Assembly: GCA_013416395.1 (NCBI GenBank)
Contig: JACCEP010000011.1
Coordinates: 1-64,000, forward strand
Source of the DNA: Alcaligenaceae bacterium
GTDB taxonomy: Bacteria > Pseudomonadota > Gammaproteobacteria > Burkholderiales > Burkholderiaceae_B
Length of the DNA stretch: 64,000 nucleotides
Reading direction: 5' to 3'
Within the stretch, counting starts at the first letter, position 1. Each line of letters begins with the position of its first letter. The position numbers and the translations under genes are program-made. The notes beneath the pieces are model-generated. The model had not been told where the DNA came from. It worked only from the letters and a program-made list of their open reading frames with translations, and ran no database searches. Below, in pieces: positions 6,650 to 16,316 of the stretch.

Positions 6650-9121
6650 TTGAAATCCACCCTGAAACACGCTCTGAGGATGATACTCATTGCAAGGGGC
6701 TTTCTACTGCTTGCAATATGCGTGCTGCCGTTCCAGTCCGCCGTCGGGGCGACCGAGCCCGAAATTATCAGATTACAGTTGAAATCCCGACCGTACTTTC
6801 AGGCAGCAGGGTTCTATACGGCCCAGGCACTTGGTTTTTATCGTGCAGAGGGGCTGAACGTCCAGATTTTGCCCGGCAACCGAAACAAATCATCACTGCA
6901 AAGCGTTGCGGGCAAAACCACCGAGTACGGAATCAGCGACATTTCTGTTCTGACAGCGTATTTACAAGGCGCGCCCCTTATTGCGCTTGCTTCCTTTTAC
7001 CAACACGCCCCATTCAAACTCATCAGCCTGAAAAGCAACAACATCGTTGAACCCGAGGATCTGCGCGGACGTAGAATCACCGTGGACAAAGAAAAGGGGC
7101 TGACCCATCTGCAGGTGCTTTTGAAGCGCGAAGACATACCCCAGTCGGCAATCACTATAGTGGACGGCGATGCGCGGATGGAGGAACTGCTTAATGGCAC
7201 AACGGATGTTATTGGTGTGCTCTCTACCTGGGAGCCTGCGAGTCTTGATGAGCGACACATTGCCTACAACGAGATAAATACGCAGGACTATGGCATTGAT
7301 TTTTATGGCAATACCCTGTTCACTCATGCGGATGAGGCCAGAGCTCATCCAGAACGACTAGAAGCCTTTCTACGCGCCAGCAAGAAAGGATGGATGTACG
7401 CTATGGAGCATCCGGAGGATGCCGTGCGTTTTATTCTTCAGTCAGGGCACGCCGGCTCGGTCACGCAAGAACGGTTGATGCAACAGGCCGATGAAATGAA
7501 AGGTCAGGTGCTTGCTGATCTCGTAGATATCGGACACATGAATACCAAGCGCTGGCAGCTGATCGCGAATGAGCTAACCAACTTGAACGGCGCGCCGGCG
7601 GCGCGGCCGGTGCAGCAGTTTCTTTATGATCCGGTCAGCAGTCAGAAAAACCGGCTAATGCACAAAATATTTATCGCGACTATTGCCACAGCACTTTTCG
7701 TGCTCATCTTATTGCTCTGGAATGTGTTAATGCAGCGGGCTGTCAAGAAACGCACCAGTGCCCTGCAAGACGAAATCGGCAAACGCATTCTTGCCCAGGA
7801 GCAGTTATCAGAATCAATTCGCACCGACCAGCTTACCGGTCTACCCAATGAAAGAGGCATCCCTGACCGTGTATCCCAGCTGTTGACCGACTGTGCTGAG
7901 ACGGAACGGTATGCGGCACTGCTATTTATTGACCTGAGCAATTTTCAGCGGGTCGCGCTGACGTTTGGTCGAGATATCAGCGACAGTATCATCGTCAGAG
8001 TGACACAAGTGTTGTCGCGTGGCTTAAAACCAGGCGATTTTCTAGCACGGGTGGGCGGCGACCAGTTTGTCATCATCCCGGGCTATCAGCATCGAAACCG
8101 TCAGAGACTCGCCGACTATTCACGGGAGTATGCTGAGCAGTTGCAGCGACCCTTTGAGTCACTGCTGCGAGTAAAGGGTCGTGAGCAGCTGATTTCCATG
8201 AAAATCGGCATTGCCATCTCGGAGTCTAAATGCCAGTCGGCTGATCTATGGATTAAGCGCGCCGAACTTGCGATGCACGATTCCAAGAACTCAGAAAACG
8301 AATCGGTCAGTTTCTTCGACCCGGAATCAGAAAAGACTGTGCTGTCCCGGTCGAACCTTGAGCTTGATATCCGAAGAGGGCTGGAACAATCCGAATTTAT
8401 TCCCTTTTATCAGTTGCAAGTTGACGAAGCCGGCGAAGCAATAGGTGTCGAAGCGCTCATCCGATGGCAGCATAGAAGGCGCGGCATGATCAATCCGGAC
8501 ACCTTCATTCTCGTATCGGAAGAGTCCGGCCTGATCATCACTGTGGGAGCCTGGATGATCGAAACGGTATGCCAGCAGCTAGTGGCTTGGGCACATCAGC
8601 CAAATCGTCGACATCTTTCGATTTCTGTTAACGTAAGCGCCCGCCAGCTTCATCATCCTGACTTCGTGAGCACGGTTCAGGCCATTCTTGAAAAAACAGG
8701 CGCAAATCCACACAGATTGCGCTTCGAAGTGACAGAAAGCATTTTCTTGAAAAAAACCCAGGCTACTATCAGCAAATTGCGGCAGCTGAAGGCAAAGGGA
8801 GTCACCTTTTCGCTGGACGACTTCGGAACCGGTTATTGCTCCCTGGCCTATCTATTGCAGCAGCAGATATTTTCCGAGATAAAAATCGCAAAACCTTTTG
8901 TTAGCGTTGCCTTGTCAAACCCCAACGCCGGCAAAATCATCGACTCCATCATCACTCTCGCGGGCTGTCTGGATATGACGATCGTCGCCGAAGGTGTCGA
9001 AACCATAGAGCAGCGCGATTATCTTTACCAACATGGCTGCCGCCAATTCCAGGGTTACCTTATTAGTCGGCCCGCTCGACTGAGCGAGCTGGAAGAACTA
9101 CTGGACAAAAACACAGCCTAA
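6650..9121 (+). CDS. Periplasmic NMT1-like sensor with GGDEF and EAL domains
   Basis: A membrane-bound c-di-GMP protein. I prefer the TTG start at 6650: AAGGAA lies just upstream and the product then opens with a signal-like segment (KSTLKHALR, then ILIARGFLLLAICVL). ATG 6680 and the longer frame from 6518 are alternatives. An NMT1/THI5-like periplasmic binding domain (PYFQAAGFYTAQALGFYRAE) follows, then a transmembrane helix (ATALFVLILLLWNVLM), a GGDEF domain altered to GGDQF, and an EAL domain. EAL itself (8450-8458), EVTES, DDFGTG, AEGVE and QFQG are present. The usual KID motif is KIA (Ala codon 8888-8890). The likely role is a ligand-gated phosphodiesterase, with activity uncertain because of that Ala. 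Confidence 0.85.
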   Translation: MKSTLKHALRMILIARGFLLLAICVLPFQSAVGATEPEIIRLQLKSRPYFQAAGFYTAQALGFYRAEGLNVQILPGNRNKSSLQSVAGKTTEYGISDISVLTAYLQGAPLIALASFYQHAPFKLISLKSNNIVEPEDLRGRRITVDKEKGLTHLQVLLKREDIPQSAITIVDGDARMEELLNGTTDVIGVLSTWEPASLDERHIAYNEINTQDYGIDFYGNTLFTHADEARAHPERLEAFLRASKKGWMYAMEHPEDAVRFILQSGHAGSVTQERLMQQADEMKGQVLADLVDIGHMNTKRWQLIANELTNLNGAPAARPVQQFLYDPVSSQKNRLMHKIFIATIATALFVLILLLWNVLMQRAVKKRTSALQDEIGKRILAQEQLSESIRTDQLTGLPNERGIPDRVSQLLTDCAETERYAALLFIDLSNFQRVALTFGRDISDSIIVRVTQVLSRGLKPGDFLARVGGDQFVIIPGYQHRNRQRLADYSREYAEQLQRPFESLLRVKGREQLISMKIGIAISESKCQSADLWIKRAELAMHDSKNSENESVSFFDPESEKTVLSRSNLELDIRRGLEQSEFIPFYQLQVDEAGEAIGVEALIRWQHRRRGMINPDTFILVSEESGLIITVGAWMIETVCQQLVAWAHQPNRRHLSISVNVSARQLHHPDFVSTVQAILEKTGANPHRLRFEVTESIFLKKTQATISKLRQLKAKGVTFSLDDFGTGYCSLAYLLQQQIFSEIKIAKPFVSVALSNPNAGKIIDSIITLAGCLDMTIVAEGVETIEQRDYLYQHGCRQFQGYLISRPARLSELEELLDKNTA

Positions 9122-9214
9122 ATCTGACCGATAAGCCTTATGAACGGGAAGGTTTGCCGGCACCGTCACGCAAACTTAACACTGAGTCGTGGTTAAATTT
9201 TAAAGACGGTTCGA

Positions 9215-10129
9215 TTAGAAACCCGAATACATTCTTCGGCCAGGCACTGACACCGGCGCTGTAAGAATCGACCCCGACTCAGACTCTGTAATATAAACAA
9301 CTTTGCGCTCAGGCCCTCCAAAGGCGATATTGGTAGTGAGTTGCCCGAGGGGGGAGTTTATGCGCAGCATAGGTTCTCCACGATTGCTAAACAGCCAAAC
9401 AGCCCCCAAGCCCACATGCGCGACTGCGAGGTTACCTTCCTCATCGATTGCCAAACCATCGGGTCCTCCGCCGCCAGACATTTGAATAAATGTGCCAACT
9501 TTAGCGACACCGCCATCACGCGTCAGCGGAACACGCCAAATGGCATTTGCTCGCGTCACCGCCACGTAAAGCACCGATTCGGTAGGATCCAATACCAATC
9601 CATTCGGGCTGGGTATGTTATCTAAAAGACAGTCGATACGACCATTTGCACGGCGTCTAAAGATGCGACCTGTCGGATCATGCAAACCTGTTAAACCCTG
9701 ATCGGTAAAGTACAGATCGCCATTGGACGAGAACACCAAATCATTTACTGCCTTAAGCCGTTCGAGATGGACGCGCTCTATAAATGGCTTCACGTCACCC
9801 GTCTCTGGATCTAGTATGACGATGCCGTGCGCATAATCGGCAATAAATATCCGCCCGTCCTGATGAATTTTTAAACCATTAGGCTCGCCGTCATACTCAG
9901 CAATAAGCTCAAACTGCCCTTGCGCATCGATCCGAAATACACGCCCCCAGGGCACATCCACACAATACAAGCGGCCCTGCGCGTCAAACGAGGGGCCCTC
10001 CAGCAAGGAATGCGCTGGCTGATGTCCCGGCTGGTGACGATGCCACTCAGACGTGGCTTCAGGCTTGCGTAACGAGTCGGGCAAACGAGCGAATTCTTGG
10101 GCGTCGATAGAAGGCGGAACAGCGTACAT
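9215..10129 (-). CDS. SMP-30/gluconolactonase-family lactonase (UxuL-like)
   Basis: A 304-residue six-bladed beta-propeller of the SMP-30/LRE family. Visible family features are LLEGPSFDAQGRLYCVD, GEPNGLKIHQDGRIFIAD, AVNDLVFSSNGDLYFTD, SPNGLVLDPTESVLYVA and GGPDGLAIDEEGN, which carry the metal-binding Glu, Asn and Asp residues. A GAGGA site seven bases before ATG 10129 fixes the start. Family members hydrolyse sugar lactones. Here the next gene looks like a uronate dehydrogenase, whose product is an aldarolactone, so a uronic-acid lactonase role (UxuL type) is inferred from context. It is probably in one operon with the genes upstream of it at 10268-14302. Confidence 0.85.
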   Translation of the reverse strand: MYAVPPSIDAQEFARLPDSLRKPEATSEWHRHQPGHQPAHSLLEGPSFDAQGRLYCVDVPWGRVFRIDAQGQFELIAEYDGEPNGLKIHQDGRIFIADYAHGIVILDPETGDVKPFIERVHLERLKAVNDLVFSSNGDLYFTDQGLTGLHDPTGRIFRRRANGRIDCLLDNIPSPNGLVLDPTESVLYVAVTRANAIWRVPLTRDGGVAKVGTFIQMSGGGGPDGLAIDEEGNLAVAHVGLGAVWLFSNRGEPMLRINSPLGQLTTNIAFGGPERKVVYITESESGSILTAPVSVPGRRMYSGF

Positions 10130-10267
10130 AACTTATCCTCGTTGAAACTGCTTAACTGCCTGGGCTGCAGTACACCCAACCAATATATACTAAGTCATTC
10201 GACAAACAATAAGACCCAAAATCATGCGGTAGATGGGAGGCCATAGCTTGACGCTCCATGCAAAAAA

Positions 10268-11101
10268 TCAAGAAATCCTGTCAGTTGTGCCAACAAACTC
10301 TAAAGGACAATAAAAGCCTCCGTGAAACTGGGCTGCAATTGGGTCTTCAGGGATGTCATTAGCAAGTATTTCAGCTGCGAAAACCTCAGAGTTATCCTGG
10401 GGCGCGTAGCCGAGAAACTTCACATTAGAGTTATCCCAACGGTTACGAAGGTTGTTTGATACGCCGTACACCACAGCAAAATGATATGACTCATGCTCGA
10501 TACAGCGGCGCGCTAGCTGAGCCATATCGTTGTGGCTAATCCAGGTCAGTAGCTGCCGAGCCTCACTCGGGCGGTCTGGCGTGCGAAATGTGCCTATGCG
10601 TAAGCATGCTACCGAAAGGCCGTATTTATCCGCATACATTCTACCGAGCCCTTCTCCAAACACCTTAGAAACCCCATAAAGTGAATCAGGCCTATGTTGA
10701 ACCGTGTCGTCCAGAAACTTTTCTCTTCTATGATAGCCAACGGCGTGGTTCGAACTCGCAAAAATAACTCGACGTACCTTTTGACGGCGAGCGGCCTCAA
10801 ATACGTTGTAACAACCTTCAATATTCATTGGTAGAATTTTCTCCCAGGTGTCTGCGCCTGGGATCCCGGCCAAATGAATAACACAATCTATATCCCGCAT
10901 ACAACGCTCTATCGAACCGATATCCCGCACGTCAATTTTGCAGATTTCCTCATTGTCTTTTGCGGGTGCCTGCTCTGCAATATCCGCAAGACGCAACAAA
11001 GCATAACGTCCACGCAAATGCGTGCGTAAACACATCCCTATGTTTCCGGCTGCTCCTGTAATCAGCACGCGTAGGTTTTCAGGTACAGTAAAAGAATTCA
11101 T
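10268..11101 (-). CDS. NAD-dependent epimerase/dehydratase, uronate dehydrogenase-like
   Basis: An extended short-chain dehydrogenase. The nucleotide-binding motif is LITGAAGNIG, Asp ends strand 2 (LRLADI), and the catalytic triad is Ser in FASSNHAVG and Tyr/Lys in LYGVSKVFGE. SSNHAVG with YGVSK and the ~275-residue length fit uronate dehydrogenase, which oxidises glucuronate or galacturonate to the aldarolactone. The frame stays open upstream to a TTG at 11200, but the added residues look non-native. I place the start at ATG 11101, which gives MNSFTVPENLRVLITG. Lying between a lactonase and a TRAP transporter it forms an uptake-oxidation-hydrolysis set. Substrate is inferred, not shown. Confidence 0.8.
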   Translation of the reverse strand: MNSFTVPENLRVLITGAAGNIGMCLRTHLRGRYALLRLADIAEQAPAKDNEEICKIDVRDIGSIERCMRDIDCVIHLAGIPGADTWEKILPMNIEGCYNVFEAARRQKVRRVIFASSNHAVGYHRREKFLDDTVQHRPDSLYGVSKVFGEGLGRMYADKYGLSVACLRIGTFRTPDRPSEARQLLTWISHNDMAQLARRCIEHESYHFAVVYGVSNNLRNRWDNSNVKFLGYAPQDNSEVFAAEILANDIPEDPIAAQFHGGFYCPLEFVGTTDRIS

Positions 11102-11382
11102 CGGGTTATCCATTAAATTTGTAGAGTGAACGTGAGCTTCCATCTGTACATGCATTAAGGTTAAGTGGCTACTTGATAGCACGCCATTTTTTTGAAGCAA
11201 CTTCTGACTTCAAAGACTTACCGATCTGAGCCCCTCAGCCAAGAACCACCTCTTGAATGAACTGAAATCCCGTAAACCTACATGTACTTTAAAGAAGCCG
11301 CGTTCGCCTGACACCACGATCAGATTGAGTAAATCTCCCAACCTGATCGCTTAGGTTTCGAGGTGTGGTGATACATCCTTCG

Positions 11383-12369
11383 TCAGTGTTTCTTTTTAGC
11401 AGCCATCACAGCGTCATAGAGCTCCTGACCATTCGGCGCTTCGCTGACCAGTTTCTGAGCGGCTGGTCTTGTTGCCTTAACCAGCGATTCAATGTCACTA
11501 GGATGAACGATCACTGTTCCCTTTTCTTCCATGGTTTTGATCCCAGCGTCGTAAACCTTCTTGTAATAATCGCGAGCGTACGCCATCGCCTCATCGGCAG
11601 CACCTTGAATCATCTTCTGCTCATCCGGAGCAAATGAATCCCACCGTGATTTCGACATGATCAATAACGCGGGAAGCATGTTGATACGCGTCAGGTTGAA
11701 ATATTTAGAGACCTCAATAAACTTATCAGACACAAACTGATCAGGAGTGGTTTCACCGCCGTCAATTACTTTCTGCTGTAAGGCCAGATACAATTCAGAA
11801 TACGCCATGGGGGTGGCTTGCGCACCTAATGCCTTATAGCTTTCCACGTAACCTGGTGACTGGATAACACGTATTTTCATTCCTTTAATATCATCTGCAG
11901 AGTTAATGGCCTTATCGCCGAAAACATCACGTTCAATCGCAGAAAACCACCCTAGTCCCACCAAGCCGTACTTAGGGAGAACATCAAGAAATTTTTTCCC
12001 CACAGGTCCGTTGAGAATTGTGTTCGCTTGCTCAACACTGTCAAACAAATAAGGTGCATCAAATACTAAAAACTCTTTAACTGTGTTATTGAGGGTTGGC
12101 TGCCCCGTGATAAGCAAGTCGGTGGTGCCCGCGACCGCGCCTTGAATCATGGTTAGTTCCCCACCCAATTGAGAGTGAGGGAATACTGTAATATTGATTT
12201 TTCCGTTTGACTTTTCTTTTAAAATATCTGCGAATTTTTGAGCACCTACATGAAATGGGCTGTCAGTTGTTAGCGTATGCCCAACATCCATATTCAAACT
12301 ATAAGCAGGCGATGAAAGCATGCAGACGCCAAGGACAGCGGATCCTGACAGCATCTTCAGAAAATTCAT
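11383..12369 (-). CDS. dctP: TRAP transporter substrate-binding protein DctP
   Basis: A periplasmic receptor of 328 residues. The start at ATG 12369 is chosen because GGGAG lies seven bases upstream and the product then begins with a clean Sec signal peptide (MNFLKMLSGSAVLGVCMLSS, cut near PAYS-LNMD). Family features are TDSPFHVGAQKFADILKEKS, GGELTMIQGAVAGTTD and the segment MKIRVIQSPGYVESYKALGA, whose Arg normally binds the substrate carboxylate. The DctM and DctQ partners follow on the same strand. With the neighbouring lactonase, dehydrogenase and enolase-family genes, a uronate or aldarate ligand is likely; the sequence alone does not prove it. Confidence 0.9.
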   Translation of the reverse strand: MNFLKMLSGSAVLGVCMLSSPAYSLNMDVGHTLTTDSPFHVGAQKFADILKEKSNGKINITVFPHSQLGGELTMIQGAVAGTTDLLITGQPTLNNTVKEFLVFDAPYLFDSVEQANTILNGPVGKKFLDVLPKYGLVGLGWFSAIERDVFGDKAINSADDIKGMKIRVIQSPGYVESYKALGAQATPMAYSELYLALQQKVIDGGETTPDQFVSDKFIEVSKYFNLTRINMLPALLIMSKSRWDSFAPDEQKMIQGAADEAMAYARDYYKKVYDAGIKTMEEKGTVIVHPSDIESLVKATRPAAQKLVSEAPNGQELYDAVMAAKKKH

Positions 12370-12443
12370 TTTGCATCTCCCGGATGTTTTTTGAAATGAC
12401 ATATTTTTAAGTCTCACTATATACCCCTTTAATAATTATTCAT

Positions 12444-13715
12444 CTACAGAAAAATCGTACTGATCGCTGGAACGTACGTAATAAGTATAATATCCGCCAC
12501 GAGAACGCCCAGAAATATAATCAAATGACGTGCAAGTTGGTGCATTTTCAGCTGAGCTACTTCGCACACCACGAAAAGATTAACGCCGACCGGAGGTGTC
12601 ACCATCCCAACGGCAAGATTCATGATTACAATTATCCCGAAATGGATTGGATCGATGCCAAAGCCTATGCTAATGGGTGCCAGAATAGGCACAATTATCA
12701 GAATAGCCGCAAGTGCCTCAATGAACATGCCAGCGATGAATAGCATCACATTCACCAAAAGCAGAAACACAATTGGACTGTCCGTTACCGATCCGAGTAG
12801 TACTGCTACCCGTTGCGGCACTTGATTAATTGTTAACAGATAGGCAAACACCGCTGCGAAAGCAACAATCAGCAAGATAATTGCAGACATTACAGCTGCA
12901 CGAGAGAAAATAACCAATAAATTTTTATAAGTAATTTCCTTGTACACGAATAGCCCAAGAACCAGGCCATAAAGCACTGCAATACAAGAGGCCTCTGTAG
13001 CGGTGAAAAGCCCACCATATATTCCACCCAAGATAATGACAGGCATCATTAAAGCAAGCACTGCCTCTCGGAAAGCAACACACAGCTCTGTAATCCATTC
13101 ACTCAGATTGACCTTACTAACCTCATCAAATCCCTTGATACGTGCAATCACGCAAACGGTTAGTATCAGCGATAAGGTAACAATAAGACCTGGAAGAATC
13201 CCAGCAATGAACAGCGATCCAACCGATACATTAGCTGTTAATGCGTACACTATCATTGGGATTGAAGGCGGAATAATTGCCCCGAGTTCCCCTGATGAAG
13301 CAGTGATCGACGCAGCGAAGGATTTCGGATAGCCTTTCCTTTCCATTTCTGGAATTAATACAGATCCAACGGCGGCCGTAGTCGCTGACGATGATCCCGA
13401 CACCGTGGCAAACAGCATCGACGTCAATACGGCCACAGCTCCCAGTCCACCCCGAATCCAGCCAACTAAAGCGTTAGCCAACCGGACCAATCTCCGTGCG
13501 ATGCCACCCGACTGCATGAGGTGACCAGCAAGAATGAAGAACGGTACAGCCATCAAACTGAATGAATCCAGCGACTGGTAGGCCATTTGCACGACGATTA
13601 ACAACGGTCGTTCGCCCGATTGCAAGGCCAAGGCCGCTGACAAGCCTAGTGCAGTCATGATCGGCGCACCAATCAATAGGATTAAAAAGAACGACAAGCA
13701 AAGCACCACGATCAT
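12444..13715 (-). CDS. dctM: TRAP transporter large permease DctM
   Basis: A hydrophobic 423-residue protein with about a dozen transmembrane segments. Family motifs include VPFFILAGHLMQSGG, SSSATTAAVGSVLIPEM, SGELGAIIPPSIPMIVYA and NLAVGMVTPPVGVNLFV. The open frame extends upstream to 13940, but that part is a shadow of dctQ. The true start is ATG 13715, preceded by AGGGAGA at good spacing and overlapping the dctQ stop by four bases (ATGA), so the two are translationally coupled. It forms the membrane channel of the sodium-driven TRAP uptake system with DctQ and DctP. Confidence 0.92.
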   Translation of the reverse strand: MIVVLCLSFFLILLIGAPIMTALGLSAALALQSGERPLLIVVQMAYQSLDSFSLMAVPFFILAGHLMQSGGIARRLVRLANALVGWIRGGLGAVAVLTSMLFATVSGSSSATTAAVGSVLIPEMERKGYPKSFAASITASSGELGAIIPPSIPMIVYALTANVSVGSLFIAGILPGLIVTLSLILTVCVIARIKGFDEVSKVNLSEWITELCVAFREAVLALMMPVIILGGIYGGLFTATEASCIAVLYGLVLGLFVYKEITYKNLLVIFSRAAVMSAIILLIVAFAAVFAYLLTINQVPQRVAVLLGSVTDSPIVFLLLVNVMLFIAGMFIEALAAILIIVPILAPISIGFGIDPIHFGIIVIMNLAVGMVTPPVGVNLFVVCEVAQLKMHQLARHLIIFLGVLVADIILITYVPAISTIFL

Positions 13716-14302
13716 GACCGATCTCCCTCGCCATGCTGGATCAGGATGGACTCTAGCTCTGCAGAGTCCTGCCGAGGCCACGGACCAGAATCCAGTAACT
13801 CTCCAACCACATGCATTAAAGTGTTTGCACACAAGAGCACGCAACCGATGCACATCAAGAAATATACATAAGCCATAGGAATCTCCATCGCTGGTGACCA
13901 GGTTTTGAAACCGAGATCGATCAATCGAATGGACTTCCAAACCAGTAATAATGCAAGCGACAGTGTCAGAATATGAGCCACAAGTCGCAGCCAGCGAGCG
14001 ATGTGATCCGGAACCGCGCCCACAAATGCATCAACGCCAATCAATCGCAGGTTATATGCGGCTACTGCGCCGCCAATAAAAACACTGCCGATCATCATGT
14101 AACGGCCCAACTCTTCTGCCCATGGCGCAGATAAGGGAATACCCGTATAGGTGTACAGAAGCCGCGCAAATACCGAAATAGAAATCGCAACGACCATACC
14201 AAGAAGAAACAAGCCAGCACATTTTTCAGCAAAACCATTCACTGAATTCATGATCCGTTGGGAGGCTCGAAACCTCTCGTGCCGGGCGGGGCCTTTACTC
14301 AT
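13712..14302 (-). CDS. dctQ: TRAP transporter small permease DctQ
   Basis: A 196-residue membrane protein with four predicted transmembrane helices and the family signature SAPWAEELGRYMMIG. The start at ATG 14302 is supported by AAGGAGAAA about seven bases upstream; the longer frame to 14395 adds an implausible Arg-rich leader. Gene order dctQ-dctM-dctP is the common one. The C-terminus overlaps dctM by four bases. It is probably the first gene of the operon running to 9215, so the promoter should lie in the AT-rich stretch just right of it. Confidence 0.88.
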   Translation of the reverse strand: MSKGPARHERFRASQRIMNSVNGFAEKCAGLFLLGMVVAISISVFARLLYTYTGIPLSAPWAEELGRYMMIGSVFIGGAVAAYNLRLIGVDAFVGAVPDHIARWLRLVAHILTLSLALLLVWKSIRLIDLGFKTWSPAMEIPMAYVYFLMCIGCVLLCANTLMHVVGELLDSGPWPRQDSAELESILIQHGEGDRS

Positions 14303-15001
14303 GCGAATTTCTCCTTTTATTTGTCTTGGGGCAATCCCAGCTGCCATTACGTTTGTACGGTTGCTTAAGCACTTACGTTTAAAACGGCGTCTCAAATTAA
14401 TTATTTTTCTTAGCTATTCCAGGTCACAGCATGAAGCAGCCATATCTATTTCTAATTTATACCAAAACTGACATCTATATATGCTCCCAATCTTATTTAA
14501 TATTTTTTATACCACCAAGAATTTGTTGCGCCTTAAACTATCAACAGAAAAAATAATCTTGATATGCCTACACATTCCTTGTTGATAGATACTTTCACGT
14601 TGTTGACGAGGGACAAGAAATCCTCTCCGAAGATGCCATTAAAAGCTTGAAGACATTAAATGTATCGATCAGGATCATCTGTTACGTCTTCTTTGAGAAT
14701 TATGTGAATTTTTTGGACTATATTGAGCTATCGTCCGAAGCACTGTAACCACACCCAACCGCAGCCTTCAACACCGTATTATTAGGAAAGGCATGGCCAA
14801 TTTTGGTGCGTAGATCGCGTCAAATCGCAATGCTCTTACGCCAAGGTGTATAGAATTGAATAATAGACAAAGGGATTCGAGTGCCGTAGTGAACGAGTTG
14901 TAAACCGTACAGATAGTTCTTGTGTACACGTAGATTTGTCTCCACGGCACTCTCCCTAGTAATGATATTTATATTGCGCAGGTTTGGGCGAGACTATCTC
15001 G
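14303..15001. other. AT-rich intergenic region with inverted repeat, no recognised gene
   Basis: About 700 bases between dctQ and the enolase-family gene, visibly richer in A and T than its surroundings. A stop-to-stop frame on the plus strand ending at a TAA near 14749 (YFHVVDEGQEILSEDAIKSL and onward) lacks a usable start and is not recognised. A 9-bp perfect inverted repeat, GAGTGCCGT at 14879-14887 and ACGGCACTC at 14944-14952, brackets some 56 bases and is unexplained. The promoter of the TRAP operon must lie in this region, but I cannot place it. Confidence 0.35.
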
Positions 15002-16153
15002 CTAAGCCCAGGAATCGACGGCGTAACGCTCAATCGCCGCATCATCAAATCGGAAGCCCAGGCCAGCTCCGGCTGGAACGCGCAGTTCGCCGTTGGTAAA
15101 TTCCAGTTGCGTATCGACAAGGCGGCGAAAGTTCAGCACCTGGTCGTTAGCAAAAAACTCGACATACTCCGCGTTGGGGGTGGCTGCCACCAAATGGATG
15201 TGCAAGTCATGGAACCAGTGTGGGTACATGCTGACGCCAAACCCTGCTGCCGAGGCAGCAATGCGGCGCCATTCGCTAATGCCACCACATACCGCCGCGT
15301 CGGTTTGCAGCATCATGGCAGCGCGCTTTTCCAGCAGTTCCTGATGACGCCAGCGACCCGCCTCAATTTCACCGGTCGCCACAGGCACCGATGTGCGCTT
15401 GGCCAACTCAGCGTGGTTGTTGATGTCGTCGGGGCTAAAGGGCTCTTCGATAAAATAGGGGTTGTAGCGCTCATAGCGCTTCATGTATTCAAGTGCGGTG
15501 GGCAGATCTTTCCAGGCGTTATTGGCGTCCAGCATCAGCAAGATGTCGTCGCCAATGGCAGCACGAGCCGCTTTGATGCGCGCCTCTTCTTCTTGCGGGC
15601 TAAAACGGCCCACCTTCATTTTGACGGCCTTGAACCCCTTGGCCACATAGCCGGCCAGTTCTTCGCCCAGCTGCTCGTTGGTTTTGCCGTCAAGGTAATA
15701 GCCACCGCTGGCATAGGCCTTGACCGATTCTTTAGCGTAGCCACCCAGGTATTGGCTAAGCGGGAGCCCGGCCGCACGTGCGTTGCGATCCCAAAGTGCC
15801 ACGTCAATAATGGAGAGCGCGCGCATGGTTGACCCCGCACGGCCATGCAGCAGGGTTTCCTGGTACATCTCTTCCCACAGACCTTCCACGCGCAACGCGT
15901 TTTGACCGACCAACATCTCTTTAAAAAGCTCACGCACAGCGTGAGTGACCATGACGCCACCCCGGCTGCCACCGTAGCAAAAGCCTATGCCCTCGTGACC
16001 GTCGGCTGTCTTGATTTTTACAACGGTATAGTCACGCGCAAATACCTTGCGCGTAGAAAATGAAGTGGCATTGTCCAACGGAATGCTGATGGTGCGCGCT
16101 TGTACCGACTCTATGCGTGCGCCGTGAACATTGGCCCCTACGTCTTGTTTCAT
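15002..16153 (-). CDS. Enolase-superfamily (mandelate racemase-type) sugar-acid enzyme
   Basis: A 383-residue protein with an N-terminal capping domain and a C-terminal barrel. Catalytic features are visible in order: Lys pair in KAVKMKVG, metal ligand Asp in LMLDANNAW, Glu in YFIEEPFSP, Glu in VATGEIEAG, and the His of the late barrel in SMYPHWFHDLHIHL. Such enzymes abstract the proton alpha to a carboxylate to dehydrate, racemise or cycloisomerise sugar acids. Next to a uronate dehydrogenase and lactonase, galactarate/glucarate dehydratase or galactarolactone cycloisomerase are the leading options. AGAGGA seven bases upstream supports ATG 16153. It is co-directional with the TRAP operon but separated from it by 700 bases. 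Confidence 0.88.
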   Translation of the reverse strand: MKQDVGANVHGARIESVQARTISIPLDNATSFSTRKVFARDYTVVKIKTADGHEGIGFCYGGSRGGVMVTHAVRELFKEMLVGQNALRVEGLWEEMYQETLLHGRAGSTMRALSIIDVALWDRNARAAGLPLSQYLGGYAKESVKAYASGGYYLDGKTNEQLGEELAGYVAKGFKAVKMKVGRFSPQEEEARIKAARAAIGDDILLMLDANNAWKDLPTALEYMKRYERYNPYFIEEPFSPDDINNHAELAKRTSVPVATGEIEAGRWRHQELLEKRAAMMLQTDAAVCGGISEWRRIAASAAGFGVSMYPHWFHDLHIHLVAATPNAEYVEFFANDQVLNFRRLVDTQLEFTNGELRVPAGAGLGFRFDDAAIERYAVDSWA

Positions 16154-16316
16154 GGGTGCGTCCTCTATTGTTTACGTGTACTGCATTTGCGTTATAAATG
16201 ATCGGCTCGACCGTGTTTAGAACGCATCGTTATCGTTTGTGCTATGTAGTGCCTGAATGCAGGTGGAACTCGAAATATGTCCACTTCAATCTTGCAGGCA
16301 TTTTTTTAAAGGCCAA

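Noticed and set aside
14984-15832. 282-codon plus-strand frame
   Set aside because: It is antisense to the enolase-superfamily gene, whose catalytic motifs are intact; the plus-strand product has no domain character.
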